Assembly: GCA_965221555.1 (NCBI GenBank)
Contig: OZ244895.1
Location: forward strand, 1,302,001 to 1,366,000
Direction of reading: 5' to 3'
DNA from: JAJEAD01 sp965221555
GTDB lineage: Bacteria > Pseudomonadota > Gammaproteobacteria > HK1
DNA length: 64,000 bases
The position numbers were made by a program, and so were the translations under genes. Shown piece by piece: positions 42,973 through 52,105 of this stretch. Position 1 is the stretch's first letter. Each line of letters starts with the position of its first letter. Below the pieces are notes generated by a model. It ran no database searches. It was not told the origin of the DNA and saw only the letters and a program-made list of their open reading frames with translations.

Positions 42973-44216
42973 CGGGAACGGGAAGGATCCGAGGTGTCGC
43001 CCCGCTCCAGCACTTCGAGGCGCAGCAGGTCGAGCAGGCTGATGGTCGCGTACTGGCGTACGCGAACGCGGTCTCCGGGCAGGTGCACCTGCTCGTGGCG
43101 GGACCCGTTCGGGGTGGCGATGGCGAGGTGAACGGTGCCGCGCGCCTCCTCCTCCCGCGACGCGGCAAACGCATTCGCGAGCCCGATGTCCGCCGCGAAG
43201 CGGGCGCGGGCAGCCTGCGCGAGCTCGTGCACCGCGGCCGGGCCCACCACGCCGCGCGCGCCCACGGCCTTCGCCGCCTCGTCGTTGGGGATGACGAGAA
43301 CGCCCGCGAGCACCTCCTCGACCCCGCGCACCGCGCACAGCCGCGCGCTCATCAGGCCACCGGTCGCGCCCTCGGCAAGCGCCAGGCGCTGGCCCCGCCC
43401 CGCGAGCATCGCGACGACGGTGGACTCCATGTTGTCGTCGTCGACCGCGAACACGATCCGGCCGAGTCGTTCGCGCAGCCGCTCCTCCTCCTGCCCAAGC
43501 AGGCGCTCGGCCGCTTCCGTGTCTTCCGCCTTGGCGGTGATGCGTACCTTGATGCCCTCGACGCCGCTCGCGAGGAAGGCGAGCGTCGGGTTGCCGATGC
43601 GGTCGAGCTGCGCGATGCGATCGGCGAGCGTCTCCGCGAGTCCGGACTCGCTCTCGCCCCAGGTGCGCAGCACCCGGCTCCTGATCACCGCGCGCAGGCC
43701 TGCGCGGCGGCGCAGGTCGGCGCGAATGGTGCCGTCGAACATCTCGCGCAGCTCGTAGGGCACTCCCGGCACCGCGTAGATCACCCGCTCGCCCACCGGG
43801 CAGACAAGCCCGGGGGCGGTGCCCGGCATCTGGTCGATGATCGCGGCGCCCGCGGGAACGTCGGCCTGGCGCAGGTTGTTCTCCGGCATTCGGCGCCCTC
43901 GGGCGGCGAAGCGCGCCCGGATACGCTCTCCGATTCCGGGGTGGCGCTCAAGCTCCACCCCCATGACCTCCGCGATCGCCTCGCGGGTGATGTCGTCCTG
44001 GGTCGGGCCGAGTCCGCCGCAGACGATCACCGCCTCGCTGCGCGAGAGCGCCAGGCGCAGGCTCGCCACGATCCGTTCGTGGTTGTCGCCGACCTTGGTC
44101 TGGAAGTGCGAGTCGATGCCGGCGAGCGCGAGCTGCTCGCCGAGCCAGGAAGAGTTCGTATCGACGATCTGACCGAGCAGCAGCTCGGTGCCGATCGCCA
44201 CCACCTCACAGCGCAT
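42969..44216 (-). CDS. cinA: CinA-like protein with degenerate amidohydrolase domain
   Basis: A 415-residue CinA. The N-terminal molybdopterin-binding-like (COG1058) domain is intact, with IGTELLLGQIVDTNSSWL and CGGLGPTQDDIT (residues 66-78), where ADP-ribose pyrophosphatase activity resides in the family. The C-terminal part corresponds to the NMN deamidase (PncC) domain, but the usual ESCTGG is EGATGG at 282-287, and the TGIAGP segment is missing or altered. NMN deamidation is therefore probably lost. It is immediately upstream of the double UvrA with an ATGA overlap, a link between a DNA-damage gene and a NAD-salvage family protein. Confidence 0.88.
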   Translation of the reverse strand: MRCEVVAIGTELLLGQIVDTNSSWLGEQLALAGIDSHFQTKVGDNHERIVASLRLALSRSEAVIVCGGLGPTQDDITREAIAEVMGVELERHPGIGERIRARFAARGRRMPENNLRQADVPAGAAIIDQMPGTAPGLVCPVGERVIYAVPGVPYELREMFDGTIRADLRRRAGLRAVIRSRVLRTWGESESGLAETLADRIAQLDRIGNPTLAFLASGVEGIKVRITAKAEDTEAAERLLGQEEERLRERLGRIVFAVDDDNMESTVVAMLAGRGQRLALAEGATGGLMSARLCAVRGVEEVLAGVLVIPNDEAAKAVGARGVVGPAAVHELAQAARARFAADIGLANAFAASREEEARGTVHLAIATPNGSRHEQVHLPGDRVRVRQYATISLLDLLRLEVLERGDTSDPSRSR

Positions 44217-44516
44217 CGGAATCCTGCCGGGAAAGGGCGAGTGTCCCCGAGGCTTCGCACTCTTCGCAAGCGAGGCGGGGGGGCGGCGCGACGTCGTGAG
44301 CCGCTTCCTGGACCGAGAGGCCGGCTACCGACAAGTTCACGATGCGCACGGGGGGATTGCGCAGTGGCTCGCGGACGGGCGCCCCACCGTGGAGCCGGAA
44401 CGGTAGGGGCGGGGTCCCGGAGACGAGGCTGCCCTTCGTTCCCCCACCTCCTGCGTCCGTGAATGCAGGGTGGGTCCAGAAGCGGAGGATTCCGCTTGCC
44501 GACAAGGCACTTTGGC
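44217..44516. other. 300-base gap upstream of cinA
   Basis: No firm gene. A minus-strand open frame ends at 44206, overlapping the cinA start, with PPPRLACEECEASGTL near its end. It has no recognisable domain and its upstream part runs into a repeat. I count it as unproven. The stretch should hold the promoter for cinA-uvrA. Confidence 0.35.
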
Positions 44517-44705
44517 CGCTGACCGAGATATCTGCCCGACACTCGTCGCGAAGGCGCCTGGATGCCGTGGTGGTGGACCGCACGGAATCGACAGACGCGC
44601 AATGCGTAGCCGAATACTACGCCGTACGGCCTCATGCGGGAGTACGACCCGCAACCGCGAGCAGGTTGGCGTCCACCCGCCGAGAAATCGTTGAGACATC
44701 GCAGC
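44517..44705 (-). repeat. foldback intergenic repeat, copy 4
   Basis: About 190 bases next to the puuE stop, in reverse orientation. The reverse complement begins GATGTCTCAACGATTTCTC, then GTGGACGCCAACCTGCTCGC, and later CACGGCATCCAGGCGCC. It is more diverged than copies 1 and 5 but clearly the same family. Confidence 0.7.
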
Positions 44706-44714
44706 TGGGCGCGC

Positions 44715-45626
44715 TCAGTCCGGCGCGTGGTGCGCGTGCCAGTGGCGCGCGATGTCGACGCGCCGGCAGATCCAGACGTCCGGGCGCTCCTGCACGTAGT
44801 CGAGAAAGCGCGCCAGCGCCGCGCTCCGTCCGGGGCGTCCCACCAGCCGGCAGTGGAGTCCGACCGACATCATCTTTGGCTGCGTTGCTCCTTCCCGGTA
44901 CAGGACATCGAAGGTGTCCTTGAGGTAGGTGAAGAACTGGTCTCCGCAGTTGAAGCCTTGGGTGCTGGCAAACCGCATGTCGTTGCTGTCGAGGGTGTAG
45001 GGGATGACGAGATGAGGCTCGCCCCGCTCACTTTGCAGCCAGTAGGGAAGGTCGTCGGCATAGGAGTCGGAGTCATACAGAAACCCGCCCGCCTCCATCA
45101 CCAGGCGCCGGGTGTTGGGGCTCGTGCGTCCGGTGTACCAGCCGAGCGGCCGGGCGCCGGTGCAGCGGGAATGGATGTCGATGGCCTTGCGAATGTGTTC
45201 GCGTTCTTCCTCCTCGCTCATGTGCTGGTACTCGATCCAGCGGTATCCATGACTCGCGATCTCCCAGTGCGCTTCGTTCATCGCCGCCACCGCCTCGGGG
45301 TTGCGTTCGAGCGCCATCGCCACCCCGTACACGGTCACCGGCACCGCGCGCTCGCTGAACATGCGGTGCAGACGCCAGAATCCGGCCCGGCTTCCGTACT
45401 CGTAGACTGACTCCATGTTCATGTGCCGTGCGCCCGGTAACGGGACCGCGCCCATGATCTCGGAGAGAAAGGTCTCCGACGCCGCGTCCCCGTGGAGAAT
45501 GCAGTTCTCTGCGCCCTCTTCGTAGTTGATCACGAACTGCAGCGCGAGCCGCGCCTCGCCCGGCCACCGCGGATGGGGTGGATTGCGGCCGTAGCCGCAC
45601 ATGTCTCTGGGGTAGGTTTCGGTCAT
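44715..45626 (-). CDS. puuE: PuuE-type allantoinase
   Basis: A 303-residue polysaccharide-deacetylase-fold protein of the PuuE group. It begins MTETYPRDMCGYGRNPPHPRWPGEARLALQFVINYEEGAE. It then shows SEIMGAVPLPGARHMNMESVYEYGSRAGFWRL, and the EIASHGYRWIEYQHM metal-site segment. PuuE enzymes hydrolyse allantoin to allantoate without the metal centre of classical AllB. The start is the ATG with the conserved MTETYPRD; the upstream frame is not conserved. It diverges from the allG-like gene with 135 bases between, and belongs functionally with pucG and the two oxamate carbamoyltransferase genes. Confidence 0.9.
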   Translation of the reverse strand: MTETYPRDMCGYGRNPPHPRWPGEARLALQFVINYEEGAENCILHGDAASETFLSEIMGAVPLPGARHMNMESVYEYGSRAGFWRLHRMFSERAVPVTVYGVAMALERNPEAVAAMNEAHWEIASHGYRWIEYQHMSEEEEREHIRKAIDIHSRCTGARPLGWYTGRTSPNTRRLVMEAGGFLYDSDSYADDLPYWLQSERGEPHLVIPYTLDSNDMRFASTQGFNCGDQFFTYLKDTFDVLYREGATQPKMMSVGLHCRLVGRPGRSAALARFLDYVQERPDVWICRRVDIARHWHAHHAPD

Positions 45627-45761
45627 CGGCGGGAATCCCTGCTCGGTCCGGGTGCGGTGAGCATGGTATCCGGGGCGTGCCGGCGTCGCCGGCTCGACTG
45701 CGGGGAGGCAAACGGGCATGCTCGCGCTCCCTCCGGGCGCGAAAGTGAAGAACGAGGCGGT

Positions 45762-47201
45762 ATGAAGGAGCTGCTGTCCGGTCCCCCGCGGGTCGTCAAC
45801 GTCGGGCTCGAGCACTTCTCGGCCGACTTGCGCACCGCCGGGGTCGAGGTGGCCGACATCGACTGGTCGCCACCCTCCGCCGCGTCATCCGCCCTTGCCC
45901 TGGCCGAGCGTCTCGAAGCCGCTTCGCCTCTCGGAGATCGTATCGATGCCGCCAACCGCGAGGCGGTGGAGCGTCTGCTTCGTGGCGACCCGGTGCTCGT
46001 CGACGTGCGCCCGGCCGCGGAGGTGGTGCCCGGGATGCGGGATCGCCTCGTGCTCCATGCCGGACCGCCTCTGGAGTGGTCGCGGATGTGCGGTCCGATG
46101 CGCGGCGCGGCGGCGGGAGCGGCGGTACTTGAGGGATGGGCGGATGACCTCGACGCCGCCACCGCGCTCGCGGCCGAAGGCGGGCTCGATTTCGAGCCCA
46201 ATCACGATCACGATGCGGTAGGACCGATGACCGGGATCACCACGCGGAGCATGCCGGTGATGGTGGTGGAGAACCGGGCCTTCGGCAACCGCGCCTTCTG
46301 CACCCTCAACGAGGGGCTCGGCAAGGTGATGCGCTTCGGTGGCAACGATGCGCAGGTGCGCGAGCGGCTGCGCTGGCTCGAACGGGTGCTTGGACCCGCG
46401 CTGGGTGGCGCATTGCGCCGCATCGGAGGGGTGGCGCTCAAGGGCATCGTGGCTCGGGGACTCTCGGCCGGCGACGAGATGCATCAGCGCAACGTGGCCT
46501 GCACCGGGCTGCTCCTGCGCGCGCTTGCTCCCGCCCTGGCCCGCGAAGTCGGGGACCGGGAGACGCTCGCCACCATCCTCGCCTTCATCGCCGGCAACGA
46601 TCAGTTCTTCCTCAATGTCGCGATGGCGCTCGGCAAGGCGGTGGCGGATCCGGCTCGCGGCGTGCCGGGCTCGTCGGTGGTCACCGCGATGGCGCGCAAC
46701 GGCGCCGATTTCGGCATCCGCCTGTCCGGCACCGGCGAGCGCTGGTTCAGCGCGCCAGTCGAGATGCCTCGCGGCCTCTACTTCCCGGGATTCTCCGAGT
46801 CCGACGCGAACCCCGACCTGGGCGACTCCACTATCGTGGAGACGGTGGGGCTCGGCGGCTTCGCGATGGCCGCCGCCCCCGCGGTGGCGGGCTTCGTGGG
46901 CGCGGGGAGCGCGGAGCACGCGGCGGGGTTCACCGCTCGCATGTACGAGATCACTTGCGCACGCAACCCGGAATGGACGATTCCGGCGCTGGACTTCGCG
47001 GGCGTGCCTTGCGGCATCGACGCGCGACGCGTGGTGGCGAGCGGTATCGCACCCACCATCAACACCGGCATCGCACACCGCGAAGCGGGCGTGGGGCAGG
47101 TCGGGGCGGGGGTGGTGCGCGCACCGATGGACTGCTTCGTCCAGGCGCTGGCCGGTCTCGCGGAGACGTTCCCGGAGCACGCCTCGGGGGACCGCGCATG
47201 A
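45762..47201 (+). CDS. allG: DUF1116 protein, oxamate carbamoyltransferase subunit AllG
   Basis: A 479-residue DUF1116 (YlbE/AllG) protein. Conserved blocks are ERLLRGDPVLVDVRPAAEVVPGM, HAGPPLEWSRMCGPMRGA, GLDFEPNHDHDAVGPMTGITT, LGKVMRFGGND, GDEMHQRNVA, FIAGNDQFFLN and FGIRLSGTG. In E. coli the products of fdrA, ylbE and ylbF make oxamate carbamoyltransferase, which splits oxalurate with phosphate into oxamate and carbamoyl phosphate. Here allG is followed by fdrA with an ATGA overlap. The third subunit AllH (YlbF, DUF2877) is not in the window. The start is the ATG giving MKELLSGPPRVV; the longer frame is not conserved. Confidence 0.88.
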   Translation: MKELLSGPPRVVNVGLEHFSADLRTAGVEVADIDWSPPSAASSALALAERLEAASPLGDRIDAANREAVERLLRGDPVLVDVRPAAEVVPGMRDRLVLHAGPPLEWSRMCGPMRGAAAGAAVLEGWADDLDAATALAAEGGLDFEPNHDHDAVGPMTGITTRSMPVMVVENRAFGNRAFCTLNEGLGKVMRFGGNDAQVRERLRWLERVLGPALGGALRRIGGVALKGIVARGLSAGDEMHQRNVACTGLLLRALAPALAREVGDRETLATILAFIAGNDQFFLNVAMALGKAVADPARGVPGSSVVTAMARNGADFGIRLSGTGERWFSAPVEMPRGLYFPGFSESDANPDLGDSTIVETVGLGGFAMAAAPAVAGFVGAGSAEHAAGFTARMYEITCARNPEWTIPALDFAGVPCGIDARRVVASGIAPTINTGIAHREAGVGQVGAGVVRAPMDCFVQALAGLAETFPEHASGDRA

Positions 47202-48895
47202 GCGGGAGCGTGGTCGCCAACCGGGTCCGGCGCGGCTTCTATCTCGACTCGGTCGCCCTCATGCGCCTCTCGGTGTCTCTCGCCGACCGAGAGGACGTGG
47301 AAAGCGCTTCTCTGATGATCGGGACCCCGGCAAATCTCGCAGTCCTGGAAGAGGCGGGCCTGCTCACGGCGCACGGGCGCGGGGCCGGTCCCGACGACCT
47401 CGTCCTCGCGGTGCGGGCGGCGGGGCGCAACGCGAGCGAAGCGGCTCTGGATGCGGCCGCCGAAGCGCTCGAGCGCGCCGCCGCGCCGGGTGGAAGGGCG
47501 GAGCGTCGCTATCCGGGATTTCGTTCCGCCTGCGAGGCGCTGCCGGGAGCGAACCTCGCCCTCATCTCGGTCCCCGGCCCCTACGCGGCGCGGGAAGCGC
47601 ACCGCGCGTTGCGCCACGGTCTGAACGCGCTGGTGTTCAGCGACCATGTTTCCCTGGAAGACGAGGTCGCGCTCAAGCGAGAGGCGGGCCGGAGGGGTCT
47701 CCTCGTGATGGGTCCCGACTGTGGCACCGCGATCGTCGGCGGAGTGCCGATTGCCTTTGCGAACCGGGTGCGGCGCGGGGATATCGCAGTGGTCGCGGCC
47801 TCGGGAACCGGTCTGCAGGAGTTCTCGGTGCTCGTCCACCGCGGCGGTGGAGGCATCTCCCACGGCATCGGCGTCGGGGGCAGAGACCTGAGCGACGAGA
47901 TCGGCGCCGCGAGCACCCTGGTCGCCCTTGACCTGCTCGACTCGGATCCGGAGACGCGGCATGTCGCCATCATCTCGAAACCCCCCGGTCGCCGCGCGGA
48001 AGCGGCGCTTCTCGCCCGCCTCGCCGAGTACTCCAAACCGGTAACGCTGTGTCTCCCGGGCCGGGACGAAGTGGCCCTTCCCGCCCGGGTCCGCCTCGCT
48101 CCCACCCTGCGCGATGCGGCCCGCCTCGCACTCGGTCACGGCGCTTGCGGGGACGATGCGGGGCCGGGAGTCCTGCCGCCATCGCGGAAGCGGACTCGGA
48201 GGCCAGTCCTCGATCCGCGTTCTTCCCGTGAAGGCCGGGATCCCGACGAGACGACGGAGCATGCGGATCTTCCCGCCGGCCCCGCGCCGGATGCCGCTCC
48301 GAACCCTTTTCCACCTGCCCGCCCGGGACGCATCGTGGGGCTCTACTCGGGAGGCACGCTCTGCGCCGAGGCCCAGGCCATCCTGCGCCGTGCGGGAGTC
48401 GAAGCGGCATCCAACGTGCCGATTCCCGGCGTCGCCCGGGCGGCCTGTGCAGCGCCGGGCAGCGAGGCGCTTCCCGCAAACAGCTCGGGTCACCTCCTCC
48501 TCGATCTGGGCGCCGACGAGTACACCACGGGACGGCCCCATCCCATGATCGAGCCCGCGATCCGTGGGCCGGCACTCGCCCGCTCCCTCGCCGATCCCGC
48601 TACCGCCGTGGTGCTGCTCGATGTCGTGCTGGGCACCGGCTGCCATCTCGACCCGGCCGGGGCGATCGTGCGCGCGGTCGAGTCAGCGCCCGCGAATGCT
48701 CCCGTGCTCGTGGCGTCGGTGTGCGGGACCGAACTCGATCCCCAGGATGCCACGGCGCAGCGGCGCAGTCTGGAGCGCGCTGGAGTCCTGGTGTGCGCAT
48801 CGAATGCGGACGCGGTCGAGGCCGCGCTGCGCATCGCCGGCTCGTCAGCTTCCTCGCCGCGGGCTTCGGCTACTACCCTGATCCGGAGCTCCTGA
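47198..48895 (+). CDS. fdrA: FdrA/AllF, oxamate carbamoyltransferase subunit
   Basis: A 565-residue FdrA protein, related to succinyl-CoA synthetase alpha/beta folds. It carries MIGTPANLAVLEEAGLL, the VMGPDCGTAIVGGVPIAFAN motif, VAASGTGLQEFSVLVHRGG and GISHGIGVGGRDLSDEIG, then a second half beginning GRIVGLYSGGTLCAEAQ. Between the halves is a poorly conserved Arg/Pro/Asp-rich insert (about residues 325-375). The gene overlaps allG as ATGA. Together with AllG it should use oxalurate, which is the product of the PucG reaction encoded just downstream. Confidence 0.88.
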   Translation: MSGSVVANRVRRGFYLDSVALMRLSVSLADREDVESASLMIGTPANLAVLEEAGLLTAHGRGAGPDDLVLAVRAAGRNASEAALDAAAEALERAAAPGGRAERRYPGFRSACEALPGANLALISVPGPYAAREAHRALRHGLNALVFSDHVSLEDEVALKREAGRRGLLVMGPDCGTAIVGGVPIAFANRVRRGDIAVVAASGTGLQEFSVLVHRGGGGISHGIGVGGRDLSDEIGAASTLVALDLLDSDPETRHVAIISKPPGRRAEAALLARLAEYSKPVTLCLPGRDEVALPARVRLAPTLRDAARLALGHGACGDDAGPGVLPPSRKRTRRPVLDPRSSREGRDPDETTEHADLPAGPAPDAAPNPFPPARPGRIVGLYSGGTLCAEAQAILRRAGVEAASNVPIPGVARAACAAPGSEALPANSSGHLLLDLGADEYTTGRPHPMIEPAIRGPALARSLADPATAVVLLDVVLGTGCHLDPAGAIVRAVESAPANAPVLVASVCGTELDPQDATAQRRSLERAGVLVCASNADAVEAALRIAGSSASSPRASATTLIRSS

Positions 48896-48992
48896 GCCTT
48901 CGGATAGCCGCGGATGTGGCCACAAGGACTCCAGAATGACGGGGATTCGATCGGCCATGACTTCCGGGCCGAGGTTGTTACGGGATAGGCAC

Positions 48993-50222
48993 ATGGGCAA
49001 ACCCACCGACGAATTGAATCCTCCTCCGCGCCTGCTCATGGGCCCGGGTCCGGTCGAGGCCGACCCCCGGGTGCTGCGGGCGATGTCGATGCCCTTGCTC
49101 GGCCAGTTCGACCCGGTGCTTACCGGTTACATGAACGACGTGATGGCCCTCTACCGGGAGGTGTTGCGCACCGGCAACCAATGGACTTTCCTCGTGGACG
49201 GCACCGCACGAGCCGCCATCGAGGCGGCGATGGTTTCGCTCCTCGCCCCCGGCGACCGGGTACTCGTGCCGGTCTTCGGGCGCTTCGGCCACCTGCTCTG
49301 CGAGATCGCGCAACGCTGCGGGGCCGAGGTGAGGACGATCGAGGCGCAGTGGGGCCGGGTCTTCGAACCCGAGCAGGTCATCGCCGCGCTCCGCGGGCAA
49401 CGCCCGGCTCTCGTTGCGCTCGTGCACGGCGACACCTCCACCACCATGGCCCAGCCCCTGGCCGAGATCGGGGCGGCCTGCCGCGAACAGGACACGCTGC
49501 TCTACGTGGACGCGACCGCGACCGTCGGCGGCATGGACGTGCGCGTGGACGAGTGGTGCGTCGACGTGCTGAGCACCGGCCTCCAGAAGTGCCTCTCGGG
49601 ACCTCCGGGCGCGGCGCCCATCACCTTCAACGAGCGGGCGGAGGCGCGGGTGCTCTCCCGCAAGCACATCGAGCAGGGGATCCGGCCCTCCGGTTTCAAG
49701 GCGGCGACCGGGCCCGTCATCCGCTCCAACTACTTCGATCTCGCGATGTTGATGGACTACTGGAGCGAGGCACGCCTCAATCACCACACCGAAGCGACCT
49801 CGATGCTGTATGCGGCCCGCGAGTGCGCGCGCATTCTCCTCGCGGAAGGGCTGGACGCCGCGCACGCGCGGCACGCGCGGGCGAGCCGGGCCCTCGGTGC
49901 GGGCCTGCGCGCGATGGGGCTCGAGATCTTCGGCGACCCGGCCCACAAGATGCCCAACGTGACCGGCGTCGTGATCCCCGAAGGAGTGCGCGCGGACACG
50001 GTACGCGCGATGATGCTCGACGACTTCGGCATCGAGATCGGCACCTCCTTCGGTCCCCTCGCCGGTCGCATCTGGCGCATCGGCACCATGGGTTACGTCT
50101 GCCGCAAGCGCAGCGTGCTGCTCGGCCTGATGGCGCTCGAGACGGCGCTGCGCGCCGAGGGCTTTCGTGCGCCGCCCGGGGAGGCGGTGGACGCGGCTCT
50201 CGCCGCCTGGGAGGACGCATAG
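48993..50222 (+). CDS. pucG: (S)-ureidoglycine--glyoxylate aminotransferase
   Basis: A 409-residue class V aminotransferase. The pattern LLMGPGPVEADPRVLRAMS, VDGTARAAIEAAM and STGLQKCLSGPPGAAP (PLP Lys199) fits the PucG branch rather than serine--glyoxylate transaminase. PucG moves the amino group of (S)-ureidoglycine to glyoxylate, giving glycine and oxalurate. Oxalurate is the substrate of AllFGH, so this gene and the two upstream ones form one route. Start: the ATG giving MGKPTDELNPPPR, about 97 bases after fdrA; upstream ATGs are not conserved. Confidence 0.88.
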   Translation: MGKPTDELNPPPRLLMGPGPVEADPRVLRAMSMPLLGQFDPVLTGYMNDVMALYREVLRTGNQWTFLVDGTARAAIEAAMVSLLAPGDRVLVPVFGRFGHLLCEIAQRCGAEVRTIEAQWGRVFEPEQVIAALRGQRPALVALVHGDTSTTMAQPLAEIGAACREQDTLLYVDATATVGGMDVRVDEWCVDVLSTGLQKCLSGPPGAAPITFNERAEARVLSRKHIEQGIRPSGFKAATGPVIRSNYFDLAMLMDYWSEARLNHHTEATSMLYAARECARILLAEGLDAAHARHARASRALGAGLRAMGLEIFGDPAHKMPNVTGVVIPEGVRADTVRAMMLDDFGIEIGTSFGPLAGRIWRIGTMGYVCRKRSVLLGLMALETALRAEGFRAPPGEAVDAALAAWEDA

Positions 50223-50271
50223 GAGGCGCCCTTCGTAGCCCGCTCCGGCCCCCGTTCCGACCAGCCCGGAA

Positions 50272-50330
50272 ATCCCGCTGATTCTCGACCGCTTCGGGCG
50301 CGCAGATGCGCACAGGAGCGAGGGCGGGCG
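50272..50330 (-). repeat. remnant of foldback repeat
   Basis: A short stretch (GATTCTCGACCGCTTCGGGC) between pucG and cofD matches one end of the foldback element at 63186-63365 (GATTTTCGGCCGCTTCGGGC). The other end is missing, so it looks like a decayed copy. Confidence 0.45.
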
Positions 50331-50342
50331 CGAACCGATGCG

Positions 50343-51296
50343 TCACCCGGGACGCACTTCCTCCGCGAAGCGCAGCACTTCCCGGGCCAGGCGCAGCTTG
50401 TCGGGCTCGCCATGCATCAGGGTCGCCGTCACCCGGCAGGGCACCGCAATGCGATCCGCCTCCACCGCGTCGGCCTCGTCGAGCACGTAGGCGTCGATGA
50501 GTCCGGCGTAGTGCGCGGCGATCGCCGCCGCGGCGACCGGCAGGCCCGCCTCGCGCATCATCTTGGCGGTCGGACCCTTGACCGAATCGCCTCCCACGAT
50601 GGGGGAGACCGCGATTACCGGCGCGGAGGCGGCGCGCAGCGCTTCCCTCACTCCCGGCAGAGCCAGGATGGGATCGACGCTGATGAAGGGATTGGACGGG
50701 CAGATGACGATTGCGCCGGTGTCGGGGTGGACTACGTCGCGCATCCACTCTCCTTGCGGACGGGCAGCCTCGACTCCGGCGAAGCGCAAACCCCGCACCG
50801 CTGGCACGCAGCGGCGCTCGACGAACCAGCGCTGGAATTCGAGCTCCCCTTCGGGGGTTCGGACCATGGTGCGCACGGGCTGGTCGGACATCGGGAGCAG
50901 ACGAGGGGCGACGTCGAGACGGCGGCAGAAGTCGGCGGTGATCGCGCTCAAGCTCTCTCCCGCGGCGAGGCGGCGGGTGCGCTCCACGTGGGTGGCGAGA
51001 TCTCCGTCGCCGAGCCGGAACCACGATTCGCCGCCCAGCCGTTCGAGCGCGGCCATGAAGCTCCAGGTCTCGCCCGCGCGGCCCCATCCGGCTTCGAGGT
51101 TGGCGAGCCCCGCCAGGGTGTACATGAGGGTGTCGAGGTCGGGCGAGATGCGAAGACCGAGGTGCTCGAAGTCGTCGCCGGTGTTGGCGACGATGACGAG
51201 TCGATCGCCTCGAACCAGTCGCGAGAGCCCGAGCGCGAGCTTCGCGCCGCCGATCCCGCCCGAGAGGGCCACCACTTTTAAACCGTGCTCCGTCAT
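50343..51296 (-). CDS. cofD: 2-phospho-L-lactate/PEP transferase (F420 biosynthesis)
   Basis: A 317-residue CofD/FbiA enzyme. It shows LSGGIGGAKLALGL near the N-terminus and VIVANTGDDFEHLGLRISPD for the nucleotide-binding region, and VICPSNPFISVDPIL further on. It transfers the phospholactyl or phosphoenolpyruvyl group from a guanosine diphosphate donor to FO, giving F420-0 or dehydro-F420-0. The start overlaps the cofE stop by ATGA. Third gene of the fbiC-cofE-cofD operon. Confidence 0.93.
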   Translation of the reverse strand: MTEHGLKVVALSGGIGGAKLALGLSRLVRGDRLVIVANTGDDFEHLGLRISPDLDTLMYTLAGLANLEAGWGRAGETWSFMAALERLGGESWFRLGDGDLATHVERTRRLAAGESLSAITADFCRRLDVAPRLLPMSDQPVRTMVRTPEGELEFQRWFVERRCVPAVRGLRFAGVEAARPQGEWMRDVVHPDTGAIVICPSNPFISVDPILALPGVREALRAASAPVIAVSPIVGGDSVKGPTAKMMREAGLPVAAAAIAAHYAGLIDAYVLDEADAVEADRIAVPCRVTATLMHGEPDKLRLAREVLRFAEEVRPG

Positions 51297-52072
51297 CGGC
51301 GAAAGAGGTCCAGCTCACGGGCGCGCAGCAACGCCTGCGCGGAGGTGGGCTCGCCCTGCCAGCGCGCGCCATGCACCACCGCGAAGGGCAGCGCCTCGTC
51401 CCCTTCGCCCATCACCAGGGCGGCGGCGGCGGCGAGCGAGTCGGCGAGTCCGGTCAGACTCACCTCCAGGGGCCGGCCGTAGAGGTCCGGCCGGCCCCGG
51501 AGATCTTCGAGCGCGGGCAGTCCGGCACAACCGAGAGCGATCCCGACGGTTCCCGTTCGCCAGGGCCGTCCGACGCTGTCGCTCATCACGGTGGCCACGT
51601 CCACCGCGAAGTGGCGATCGAAGACGTGCTTCAGCTCCTCGCAGACCGCGTCCGGATCCTCGGGCAGGAGGAGCACGCGCTCGCGTTCGTGCGTGTGCCG
51701 GATGTTGGAGCGATCCACTCCGGCGTTCGCCATGACGTGGCCACTGCGGTGCTCGGCCACGATGAGATTGGGCCCGTGCGCCACCACCTCCTTGGATTCC
51801 GAGAGGATGATCTCGACGAGTCTCGGGTCCTTGCCGGTGACCTCGGCCAGCGCACGAGCCCGCGCCGAGGGAGGGTGCTCGTCGAGGTACGCGTAGCGGC
51901 CCTGCGCTTTGGAGACGATCTTCTGGGCGATCACCGCGACGTCTCCACTGCGCAGGACGATGCCGGCCCCGTCGAGTGCCGCCGGCAGGATCCCCCCAAG
52001 GTCGTCCCCCGGCTCCACCATCGGCACCCCCGGCACCGCGCGGACCCTCAGGGTGCGCGGCTTGGGGTCCAT
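51293..52072 (-). CDS. cofE: F420-0:gamma-glutamyl ligase
   Basis: A 259-residue CofE/FbiB N-terminal-type ligase. It contains VIAQKIVSKAQGR, ILSESKEVV, HRSGHVMANAGVDRSN, the metal-binding TVMSDSVGRPWRTGTVGIALG and GLPALEDLRGRPDLYGR motifs. It adds the first glutamates to F420-0 using GTP. It has no nitroreductase-like C-terminal domain as actinobacterial FbiB has, so the final reduction of a dehydro-F420 intermediate, if any, must be elsewhere. Between fbiC (33 bases) and cofD (ATGA overlap). Confidence 0.93.
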   Translation of the reverse strand: MDPKPRTLRVRAVPGVPMVEPGDDLGGILPAALDGAGIVLRSGDVAVIAQKIVSKAQGRYAYLDEHPPSARARALAEVTGKDPRLVEIILSESKEVVAHGPNLIVAEHRSGHVMANAGVDRSNIRHTHERERVLLLPEDPDAVCEELKHVFDRHFAVDVATVMSDSVGRPWRTGTVGIALGCAGLPALEDLRGRPDLYGRPLEVSLTGLADSLAAAAALVMGEGDEALPFAVVHGARWQGEPTSAQALLRARELDLFRR

Positions 52073-52105
52073 GCCGCTGCGATCACTCTCGTTTCTCGAG
52101 CCGTT

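Noticed and set aside
44206..44583. Small minus-strand gene overlapping the cinA start
   Set aside because: It shows a CEEC pair and an 11-base overlap with cinA, but its 5' part runs into a foldback repeat and no domain is recognisable.
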